Assembly: GCA_028282685.1 (NCBI GenBank)
Contig: JANQHK010000029.1
Coordinates: 1-64,000, forward strand
Source: Phycisphaeraceae bacterium
GTDB lineage: Bacteria; Planctomycetota; Phycisphaerae; Phycisphaerales; Zrk34
DNA: 64,000 nucleotides
Reading direction: 5' to 3'
Shown: piece after piece, positions 57,877-64,000 of the stretch
Layout: each line of letters opens with the position of its first letter
How positions within the stretch are numbered: position 1 is the stretch's first letter
Position numbers and translations under genes: made by a program
Notes under the pieces: model-generated
Database searches by the model: none
What the model saw: the letters and a program-made list of their open reading frames with translations, nothing else
Told to the model about the DNA's origin: nothing

Positions 57877-58875
57877 ATGCAATACCGTACACTGCCCGGA
57901 ACGGACATCTCGCTCAGCGTCGTCGGATTCGGCGTCTGGACCGTCTCCACCGACTGGTGGGGCGTGACCGATCCCGACACCCGCCGCCGACTGCTGACCG
58001 ACGCCGTGGAGCAATACGGCATCACCCACCTGAACACCGCCCCAACCTACGGCGACGGCTACGGCGAGCAGATCATCCGCGAAACGCTTGGCCATCGTCG
58101 CAGTCGCCTGGTCATCGCCACCAAGTTCGGCTACGACCTGTCGGACACCGCCGGCCGACCCGGCCACCGCGAGCGCGCGTTCGACTATTCCCCCAAGGGC
58201 ATCCGCAACCAATGCGAGCAATCGCTGCGCCGACTCGGCGCCGATTGGATCGATCTCTACGAAGCCCACAATCCGCGCCTCGAACACATCGATAACGACG
58301 ATGTCATCGCCCTGCTCGAAACGCTGAAAGATGAAGGCAAGATTCGCGCGTACGGCGTGTCGCTCGGGCCGAAGATCGACCCGGACCGGCAGATCGACGA
58401 AGCGCACCGCGCCATCGACCGCGGCTACCACGGCGTGCAGATGATCTACAACCTGCTCGAACAACCGATCGGCCGCGAAGTCTTCCCCACGGCCAATGAA
58501 AAACAGGTCGGCCTGATGTGTCGCGTGCCGCATTCGTCCGGACTACTCGAAGGCAACCTGACGCCCGACACCGCCTTCCCCCCCACCGACCACCGTTCCC
58601 ATCGGCCGCGCCAGTGGCTGACCGATGGCCTGAAAAAAGTGGAGCAACTCGATTTCCTCACGGCCGGCGGCGCTCGCACGATCGGCCAGGCGGCGTTGCA
58701 GTTCGCCCTGCGCGAGCCGATGATGTGTTCCACCCTGCCCAACATTTACGACGATGACAACCTGCACGAGTTCGCCGAGGCCGCGGAAACACCGCCCATC
58801 ACCGACGACGAATACCATCACGTGCAGGAACTATACGAATCCAACTTCGGCCTGGAAACCTCGGACGTTATGTAA
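57877..58875 (+). CDS. aldo/keto reductase family protein with Asn in place of catalytic Asp
   Basis: NADPH-dependent oxidoreductase fold, 332 residues, TIM barrel. It starts MQYRTLPGTDISLSVVGFGV. Of the catalytic tetrad, Tyr (APTYGDGYGE), Lys (IATKFGYD) and His (DLYEAHNPRL) are present, but the aspartate of the usual D-T-A-x-x-Y-G motif is asparagine (LNTAPTYG). The C-terminal cofactor part includes LQFALREPMMCSTLPNIYDD, with the phosphate-binding Ser/Thr. It precedes the siroheme-decarboxylase-like gene by about 100 bases. The substrate is unknown and activity may be altered. Confidence 0.85.
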   Translation: MQYRTLPGTDISLSVVGFGVWTVSTDWWGVTDPDTRRRLLTDAVEQYGITHLNTAPTYGDGYGEQIIRETLGHRRSRLVIATKFGYDLSDTAGRPGHRERAFDYSPKGIRNQCEQSLRRLGADWIDLYEAHNPRLEHIDNDDVIALLETLKDEGKIRAYGVSLGPKIDPDRQIDEAHRAIDRGYHGVQMIYNLLEQPIGREVFPTANEKQVGLMCRVPHSSGLLEGNLTPDTAFPPTDHRSHRPRQWLTDGLKKVEQLDFLTAGGARTIGQAALQFALREPMMCSTLPNIYDDDNLHEFAEAAETPPITDDEYHHVQELYESNFGLETSDVM

Positions 58876-58876
58876 T

Positions 58877-58956
58877 ACCACAGAGACACAGAAGCGCAGA
58901 GGAAAATCAGAATGCATAAATCAGAAACTTTCTCTGCGCTTCTGTGCCTCTGTGGT
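58877..58956. repeat. long inverted repeat (CCACAGAGACACAGA type)
   Basis: Arms ACCACAGAGACACAGAAGCG (with CAGAGGAAA following, 58877-58905) and its near-perfect reverse complement at 58929-58956, about 27 of 28 paired, loop of 23 bases. This is the well-known scattered intergenic repeat seen in many bacterial groups. It fills the gap between the aldo/keto reductase and the next gene, and may act as a transcript-end hairpin. Confidence 0.8.
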
Positions 58957-58981
58957 TTGTCTTGTTATTGTCTGTAAAATC

Positions 58982-60106
58982 ATGAAACTCGACGCGCCCA
59001 TCAGCATTGACGATCCGATCAACCGCCGCATTCTCGTGGTCAGTGAGGATCAGGTATCCGGATTCCACCGCCGCCCGTTCGACGTGATCGCCGCGCGCAG
59101 CGGCATCGACCCCCAGACGATTCTGCAACGCATCGGCGCGATGCTCAAAGTGGGGACGATCCGCCGCGTGCGACAGACCCTGCTGGCCACCAACCTCGCC
59201 CACGGTGCGCTGGTCGCATGGCGGATCGACAACGGCCAACTCAATACCGCGTTCGACTGGCTGGTCAAACGCGATCCGTTCAGCGGGCACGTGGTCATCC
59301 GTTCGACCGACACCGACGCGCCCGGCAGTGCGTTCAAACTGTGGACCACGCTCAAGGTGCCGCAGGGCTTTTCGCTGGAAAAACACTGCCAATACCTGCG
59401 CGGCGTCATCGGGGCGGAGCAGTCCATCTCCATGCCGGCCAAACGGTTGTTCAAGCTGGGCGTCGGTCACATGCGCCGCAAGGACCTTAAACCCGGCGAC
59501 CGCGCCGACTCCGCCCAGGCCGCATCCATCCCGCAGATCACCCGGCTCGACGATGAGCAATGGCGCGTACTGATCGCGCTCAAGCGTGAACTGGCGCCCG
59601 ATGAAATCGTCGCCGAGCCGTGGACCGGGCGCGCCGACGAGGCGGGTGTGACGCTGGAGCGGTTCTGCGAAGTGGCCGAGCGATTGAATGCGCTTGGCGT
59701 GATCGGCCGGTTCTCCACGTTCCTCGAACACGCCAAGCCGGTCGACGGCAGCGCCGCGGTGACGCGGTACAACGGCCTGTTCCACTGGGCCGTGCCGCCG
59801 GGGCACGAAATTGATGCGGGAACGGAAGTCGGTCGCCACCACTGCATGACCCACGCCTACTGGCGCGAAGGCGGACCGCAATTCAATAACGTGAACATCA
59901 TGGGCGTCGTCCACGGCACGGAAAAACCCGCCGTGCTGGCGCACAAGGCGGCGATCGACGCGCACTTGGCTGAAGCCGGCATCCCGGTGATTTACACCAA
60001 TGTCTTCTGGGGCGGGCGCAGCGAGATCAAGCCCTCGGAAATCTCACCCATCGCCTACCGTCAATGGTGTGAAGAACATGGAATCGATGCGGACGCGATG
60101 AAGTAA
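58982..60106 (+). CDS. two-domain siroheme decarboxylase-like protein (AhbA/AhbB, NirD/L family)
   Basis: The 374-residue product from ATG 58982 contains two Lrp/AsnC-type halves, each with winged-helix and ligand-binding parts. First half: HRRPFDVIAARSGIDPQTIL, QRIGAMLKVGTIRRVRQTLL. Second half: TLERFCEVAERLNALGVIGR and the conserved-looking FNNVNIMGVVHGTEKPAVL. Such duplicated proteins decarboxylate siroheme to didecarboxysiroheme in the alternative heme or heme d1 pathway rather than regulate transcription. Neighbours (ctaA, ctaB, a HemQ-like gene) are all heme-related. The family is clear; the exact reaction in this organism is inferred. Confidence 0.82.
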   Translation: MKLDAPISIDDPINRRILVVSEDQVSGFHRRPFDVIAARSGIDPQTILQRIGAMLKVGTIRRVRQTLLATNLAHGALVAWRIDNGQLNTAFDWLVKRDPFSGHVVIRSTDTDAPGSAFKLWTTLKVPQGFSLEKHCQYLRGVIGAEQSISMPAKRLFKLGVGHMRRKDLKPGDRADSAQAASIPQITRLDDEQWRVLIALKRELAPDEIVAEPWTGRADEAGVTLERFCEVAERLNALGVIGRFSTFLEHAKPVDGSAAVTRYNGLFHWAVPPGHEIDAGTEVGRHHCMTHAYWREGGPQFNNVNIMGVVHGTEKPAVLAHKAAIDAHLAEAGIPVIYTNVFWGGRSEIKPSEISPIAYRQWCEEHGIDADAMK

Positions 60107-60128
60107 CGGGCGATCGAGTCGGATCACC

Positions 60129-60223
60129 GGGTGCCACACTTTGTTGGCGGAGTCTTCGGATCTGCAAAGTGTGCTTCGTGGGAAATACACATTTTGCACT
60201 TCGGGTCAAAGTGTGGCGCCCCG
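60129..60223. repeat. two-hairpin palindromic repeat, copy D
   Basis: Left hairpin CACACTTTG / CAAAGTGTG (60135-60143 with 60165-60173, perfect), right hairpin ACACATTTTG ... CAAAGTGTG (60187-60196 with 60207-60215), outer ends GGGTGCC and GGCGCCCC. Same architecture as copies A to C, with different stem bases. It lies between the siroheme-decarboxylase-like gene and the convergent LysM gene. Confidence 0.8.
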
Positions 60224-60295
60224 CAGACGCGCGATATGGCAGCATCGTGGGTGAATCAATATCACCGAATCCCGAGATCGGCGCCCCGTGCCCGT

Positions 60296-61669
60296 TTACT
60301 CCTCCACCACCTGCGCGGCGAACATACGCACAACCAGAAGCACATCGTGGATTTCCTGCGGCGGGACGGCCGCATTACGCACGCCCGGATACGCCACGCT
60401 GATCATCTTGCCGTCGATCACCGCGACGATCTGGTAGCCCGGCTCCATTTCGAGCTGGTTATCTATCGGCGGGCCGACCTTCACCTTTTTCGCTTCGCCC
60501 TTCAATTCTCTGAAGCGCGATTCGAGTTCAAACAGGCCGTTCTCCTGCAATTTCTTGAGGAACGCGGCGGCACGCTCGTCATCTTCCTGGAGCACATGGC
60601 GCGGCTCGCCGCGAATGCCGATGATCCGCTTGCGAATCTTTCCGTCACCACTGACCAGCAGACTCATGTACTCGTAGCCGCTGCGCGTATCGCCGGAGCG
60701 ACGGATGACATGCTGGTAGATGAACACGTCGCCTGCATCCGGGCCGATGACGTTCGGTTCGGGTTTCGGCTCGTCTGTATCGTTGCTCGGTGCGGGCTTC
60801 ACCTCGGCCCGTTGCATCGGCGGCGGGGGATCGCCTTGGGTATCAGTACCCTGGAGACGGTGGACAGCGGCCGGCGGCTGGGTGGCGACGGCTTCGCCCT
60901 CGGCTTCGATGCGCTGCGCGACGTTGGGCGGCGGCGTGTTGACTTTCGGAGCGGCTGGCGACGGATCGGGGCGATTCACCTTGTCCGCCGCTGCGCGCGT
61001 GATGGCGGGAGCTTCATCCGCGCGGGACGGTTGCGGTGTCGGTTCCACGCTCTCGTGGACCGAAAGCGGCCGGGGCTGGGTCTCGGGGTGCGGAATCACC
61101 AACCGCTGACCGATGATCAAACGCCCGTTTTTCAACGCGGGATTGGCGCGGACGAGCAGGTGACGTTTGGTCGTATCACCGTAGAAACGTTTGGCAATGG
61201 ACGAAATCGAATCGTCCGACTGAACGATGTAGACCGTCCGGCTGCCCGACTTGTCTGCCGAAAGCGGATGCGGTCTGGAAGAATCGGCGGGCCAACCCGA
61301 CGTGGCGGGGGCAGGGGTGGGGGCAGGTGCGGCGACCGCGGGCGGTGGAGGCGGCGTCGGCCTGACGCTCCGCTGCGGCAGGGGTTGCGGCGGCGCGGGC
61401 GGCGTCTCGGCGGGTTTGGGAGCCGGACGCAACACGACCACCTCCCCATCGCTCGCCGCCACCGGGGACGGCCGATCGGTCTGAACGATCACGCGGCCCT
61501 GGCTGCGGTATTGTCCCTGGATGAGCGGGTCGTCCTTGGGGTGGCGCGCCAGCGGGAACGCGAAGTTGCCCCGTCGGGTTTTCTGTTCTTCGGTGTTTTC
61601 CGGCGAGCACGCCGAAGCGGTCAGCAGCACCAAACCGATCAGCGCGATCCATCGCAGTGTGTGGTTCAT
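60296..61669 (-). CDS. LysM-domain lipoprotein
   Basis: The 457-residue product has lipoprotein signal IALIGLVLLTASAC (Cys 21). After a Pro-rich stretch (about 85-130) comes one LysM peptidoglycan-binding domain (about 145-192: TVYIVQSDDSISSIAKRFYG, HLLVRANPALKNGRLIIGQR, LVIP). A second long low-complexity segment (about 195-310) follows. The C-terminal domain (about 310-457; VIGPDAGDVFIYQHVIRRSG, ERAAAFLKKLQENGLFELES, YQIVAVIDGKMISVAYPGV) is not recognised. Probably a periplasmic cell-wall-associated protein. It follows the HemQ-like gene by 11 bases, so co-transcription is likely, but no shared function is evident. Confidence 0.85.
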   Translation of the reverse strand: MNHTLRWIALIGLVLLTASACSPENTEEQKTRRGNFAFPLARHPKDDPLIQGQYRSQGRVIVQTDRPSPVAASDGEVVVLRPAPKPAETPPAPPQPLPQRSVRPTPPPPPAVAAPAPTPAPATSGWPADSSRPHPLSADKSGSRTVYIVQSDDSISSIAKRFYGDTTKRHLLVRANPALKNGRLIIGQRLVIPHPETQPRPLSVHESVEPTPQPSRADEAPAITRAAADKVNRPDPSPAAPKVNTPPPNVAQRIEAEGEAVATQPPAAVHRLQGTDTQGDPPPPMQRAEVKPAPSNDTDEPKPEPNVIGPDAGDVFIYQHVIRRSGDTRSGYEYMSLLVSGDGKIRKRIIGIRGEPRHVLQEDDERAAAFLKKLQENGLFELESRFRELKGEAKKVKVGPPIDNQLEMEPGYQIVAVIDGKMISVAYPGVRNAAVPPQEIHDVLLVVRMFAAQVVEE

Positions 61670-61680
61670 GAGGGTCTCCT

Positions 61681-62397
61681 TCAGGCCGAGTCCGATTGCC
61701 AGATCTTTTTACCGACGAAGAACGGGCCCATGGTTTCAATGTAACGTGAAGTCTGCTGCGTTTGACGCATGGTTTCGACGACCTTGCTCAGCGGCGTCAG
61801 TTCCGCGCCCACCAGGCCGACCACGAAATCATGATCGTCGCTCATCATCCCGTGGCAGGCCAGGCGAATGTCGTGCGCCAGATCGGCCGAACCGAAGGCA
61901 TGACCGATGCGACCGTGCTCGGCGAGGATGTGCTTGCGTTTATCCGGATCGAGCCGGGCGTACTTGCCTTTGCGCCGCAGCGGATACCAGACCGCCCACG
62001 GCCAATCGGCATTCAACAGCGTGCGACGCGGACGGTCGACCAACGTTTCATCCAGGTCCGGCTCGTAGCCGATCGCATACGTTCGACCGAGCATCGTGTA
62101 CCGCGGCTTGGGCACGAAGCGGACAAACGGCTCGCCGCGCAGCAACCGCCGCGCCTCGCCGATCAACTGCTCGGGGTCTTCCGCGGCAATGGCCAGCGCC
62201 ATGCCGAACGGATCGTTCAGGTCTTCGTAGAGTGCGCAAGTCAGGTCGAACTGCTGGAGCGATTCGGTGGCGAAGGCCGGGTCGTTGCATTCGGTCCACG
62301 CCAGTAACTGGATGTACAGCCGGCGATCGCTGGTGCGATCCCCGGCGCCGTGTTCTGCGATATCGGGTGCGGGCGGGGTGTCGGGTTTGTCATGCAT
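61681..62397 (-). CDS. hemQ: HemQ/chlorite dismutase-family protein (coproheme decarboxylase-like)
   Basis: The 238-residue protein has the chlorite-dismutase superfamily pattern. The N-terminal half (RLYIQLLAWTECNDPAFATE) is a degenerate ferredoxin-like domain. The C-terminal half has AVWYPLRRKGKYARLDPDKR, with the Tyr that forms the radical in coproheme decarboxylase, and HILAEHGRIGHAFG with the proximal heme His. It also has MMSDDHDFVVGLVGAE and VETMRQTQQTSRYIETMGPF then FVGKKI. In HemQ proteins this fold converts coproheme to heme B. No other coproporphyrin-pathway gene is in the window. The LysM gene follows closely. Confidence 0.85.
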   Translation of the reverse strand: MHDKPDTPPAPDIAEHGAGDRTSDRRLYIQLLAWTECNDPAFATESLQQFDLTCALYEDLNDPFGMALAIAAEDPEQLIGEARRLLRGEPFVRFVPKPRYTMLGRTYAIGYEPDLDETLVDRPRRTLLNADWPWAVWYPLRRKGKYARLDPDKRKHILAEHGRIGHAFGSADLAHDIRLACHGMMSDDHDFVVGLVGAELTPLSKVVETMRQTQQTSRYIETMGPFFVGKKIWQSDSA

Positions 62398-62442
62398 AGT
62401 AAAATGATATCACCAAGGGCGGTGCGGGCACAAAACATCCAC

Positions 62443-63816
62443 TTAATCGGCATTCATCACCGGTTCATCCCGCTCGGTGCGGCTGATGATCTTCGCGCCC
62501 ACGGCGTCGCCCCAGACGTTCACCGTGGTGCGGCACATATCGAGCAGGCGATCCACGCCGATGATCAGACCCACCGCGGCAATGGGAATCACCGCGGCGT
62601 TCGGATCGTGCGCGAGGATGTTGCCGTTCACCGCGCCGATGACGACGACCATCGTCACCAGCCCGGCCTCGGGAATGCCGGCCGCCCCCACGGCGGCGAG
62701 CGTCGCGGTCAGTGCGATGATGATCGAGGTCTCCCAGCCGACGGCAATGCCATGGGCCTGGGCAAGAAACGCCACCGCCACCGCTTCGTAGAGCGCCGTG
62801 CCGTCCATGTTGATCGTCGCCCCCAGCGGCAGCACGAATCCGGCCGACTTCTTCGAGCAACCACCCTGCTCGACGGCGCATTCCATGGTGACCGGCAGCG
62901 TGGCGGAGGAGGAATCCGTACCGAAGGCCGTCATCAATGCCTGCCACATCTGAAGCAAATACAAAAGCGGATTCGCCCGCCCGATCAACCACAGCGCCAG
63001 CGGCAGGACAAGCAATGCGTGTATGCCCAGGCCGAGGATCACCGTCCCCATGTAGCGCGCCAGCGCCCCGATGAAGACCTCGAAACCGATACGCGCCACC
63101 GTCCACGCCAGCAGGGCGAACACACCCACCGGCGCCAGCCAGATGACGATGTGCACCAGCTTCATCATCACCTCGAACACGGCCTGGAAAAAGCGCACCA
63201 CCACGCGCGCCTTCTCGCCGATGGTCGTGAGCACCACGGCGAAACAGATCGAAAAGAAAATCACCGGCAGAATCTGCTTCAATGACGGATCGGCCAGGGC
63301 CGCGAAGGGATTGGAAGGAATCATGCGCCCCAGCAGATCGAGCACCGCGGGGACCAGTCCCGCCGGGCGGTTGGCTTCGATCGTTTCGGCCCGCGCTTCG
63401 TAGGCGGCGCTGGCCTGTTGCTGCATGGCGCCGAGGTCCAATCCCCGGCCCGGTTCGAGCCAGTTCACCAGCAACAGCCCGATCGTCACCGCGATCAGCA
63501 TCGTCACCACGTAGTAGACCAGCGTTTTCAGACCGATGCGCCCCAAGTGACGAAAATCCCCCACCGACGCCACACCCACCACCACCGATGAAACGATCAG
63601 CGGCATGATCAACATCTTCAGCAAACCCATGAAGAGCGTCCGCCCGACGAAGGTGAAGTAATACAAGGCGGAAGCATACCTGTGGGCGCTATCGCCATGG
63701 ATCGCCGGATCAAATTCCGGATCGTGCAGCCATTGCCCGACCAGCGCCCCGCCGATCAGTCCGGCGAGGATCAGGCCGGTCAATATCCAGGTCGAGCGTT
63801 TGGAAGGAACAGACAT
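62443..63816 (-). CDS. dicarboxylate/amino acid:cation symporter (DAACS family)
   Basis: Sodium- or proton-coupled uptake of C4-dicarboxylates or acidic amino acids. The 457-residue protein has about eight helices and two re-entrant loops. Family motifs: GLLKMLIMPLIVSSVVVGVA, HP1 loop FGTDSSSATLPVT (Ser-rich), NMDGTALYEAVAVAFLAQA (helix 7, cation site), HP2 IPEAGLVTM and GVDRLLDMCRTTVNVWGDAVG (helix 8 substrate site). The Arg in DMCRT replaces a position that influences substrate choice, consistent with acidic substrates. A loop of about 60 residues after helix 3 is longer than usual. Single gene. Confidence 0.94.
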   Translation of the reverse strand: MSVPSKRSTWILTGLILAGLIGGALVGQWLHDPEFDPAIHGDSAHRYASALYYFTFVGRTLFMGLLKMLIMPLIVSSVVVGVASVGDFRHLGRIGLKTLVYYVVTMLIAVTIGLLLVNWLEPGRGLDLGAMQQQASAAYEARAETIEANRPAGLVPAVLDLLGRMIPSNPFAALADPSLKQILPVIFFSICFAVVLTTIGEKARVVVRFFQAVFEVMMKLVHIVIWLAPVGVFALLAWTVARIGFEVFIGALARYMGTVILGLGIHALLVLPLALWLIGRANPLLYLLQMWQALMTAFGTDSSSATLPVTMECAVEQGGCSKKSAGFVLPLGATINMDGTALYEAVAVAFLAQAHGIAVGWETSIIIALTATLAAVGAAGIPEAGLVTMVVVIGAVNGNILAHDPNAAVIPIAAVGLIIGVDRLLDMCRTTVNVWGDAVGAKIISRTERDEPVMNAD

Positions 63817-63857
63817 GGGCTAAGCGTAACCGGCCGGAGTGGTCGACACAACGGACG

Positions 63858-64000
63858 GTAAAACCGCGAAGACGCGAAGGACGCGATGGGACAGGATGGT
63901 TTGGATGACTTCCAATACAGAGAACCACCGAGGTTCGCAGAGATGCGAAAAGAAATATCTTTACTCCGTGGTCCCCCGGGGCCCGCTGTGTTGAGTATGC
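63858..64000. repeat. degenerate intergenic repeat at the window end
   Basis: Contains ACCGCGAAGACGCGAAGGAC (63863-63882), a middle GGGACAGGATGGTTTGGATG and CCACCGAGGTTCGCAGAGAT, fragments of the same broad class of scattered GAAGRCGCGAAG / CACAGAGACGCAGAG repeats as the one at 58877. No gene is visible after the symporter start in this strip. Confidence 0.5.

Overview
The window looks like a piece of chromosome from a flagellated, aerobic, GC-rich Gram-negative bacterium. The best guess is a member of the Planctomycetota, possibly the Phycisphaerae. This is inferred from the combination of alternative complex III plus an A2-type caa3 oxidase, large FlgL/FlgK proteins with internal hook-IN-like repeats, a two-domain siroheme-decarboxylase-like protein and general protein style. 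No rRNA, tRNA, CRISPR array, insertion sequence or prophage was recognised.

Layout. (1) 1-11087, minus strand: a flagellar operon reading small unknown protein, flgF, flgG, flgA, flgH, flgI, rod-binding flgJ domain, flgN, flgK, flgL, fliW, csrA, flagellin, with mostly overlapping or nearly touching genes. It builds the rod, P and L rings and hook-filament junction, and ends with the flagellin/FliW/CsrA control module. (2) 11.3-38.7 kb: mixed housekeeping genes on both strands. They are a ribB-like gene with a degenerate second domain, a lipoprotein, a MoxR ATPase, cyclophilin, dodecin, a ClpS-like protein, a metallo-hydrolase, citramalate synthase, a tiny lipoprotein, a TrkA-C membrane protein, an esterase, amtB-glnB, leuS, folC, leuD, a B12-binding protein, ubiE/menG-like, an M48 lipoprotein, a SurA/PpiD-like protein, a tRNA-binding protein, trpB2, exported superoxide dismutase, arginase and DUF1802. 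(3) 38.6-52.9 kb, minus strand: a 14-kb respiratory operon actA-B-C-D-E-F, a small membrane protein, SCO1, and caa3 oxidase subunits II, I, III, IV and a second subunit-III-like protein. Its promoter reads TTGACA-16-TACAAT. (4) 53-62.4 kb: an MFS transporter, DUF3179, ctaB and ctaA for heme A, an aldo/keto reductase, the siroheme-decarboxylase-like protein, a LysM lipoprotein and a HemQ-like protein. Heme supply genes therefore sit beside the heme-rich respiratory chain. (5) A dicarboxylate/cation symporter closes the window.

The most striking signal is upstream of citramalate synthase (17130-17304). A strong promoter is placed so that the transcript would begin at or one base before the AUG of a 19-residue peptide with five Ile codons, three Thr and one Val. 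Its stop codon lies inside a 13-bp antiterminator that competes with a perfect 8-bp terminator hairpin followed by six T. This has all the parts of a ribosome-mediated attenuator for isoleucine synthesis, here with a near-leaderless leader peptide.

Other structure not explained by genes: a family of about 90-100 bp two-hairpin palindromic repeats (four full copies, one half copy) whose stems covary; a covarying hairpin just 3' of both moxR and trpB; an operator-like palindrome over the promoter of the B12-binding gene; a GGAA microsatellite; and a sigma-54-like promoter before amtB-glnB.
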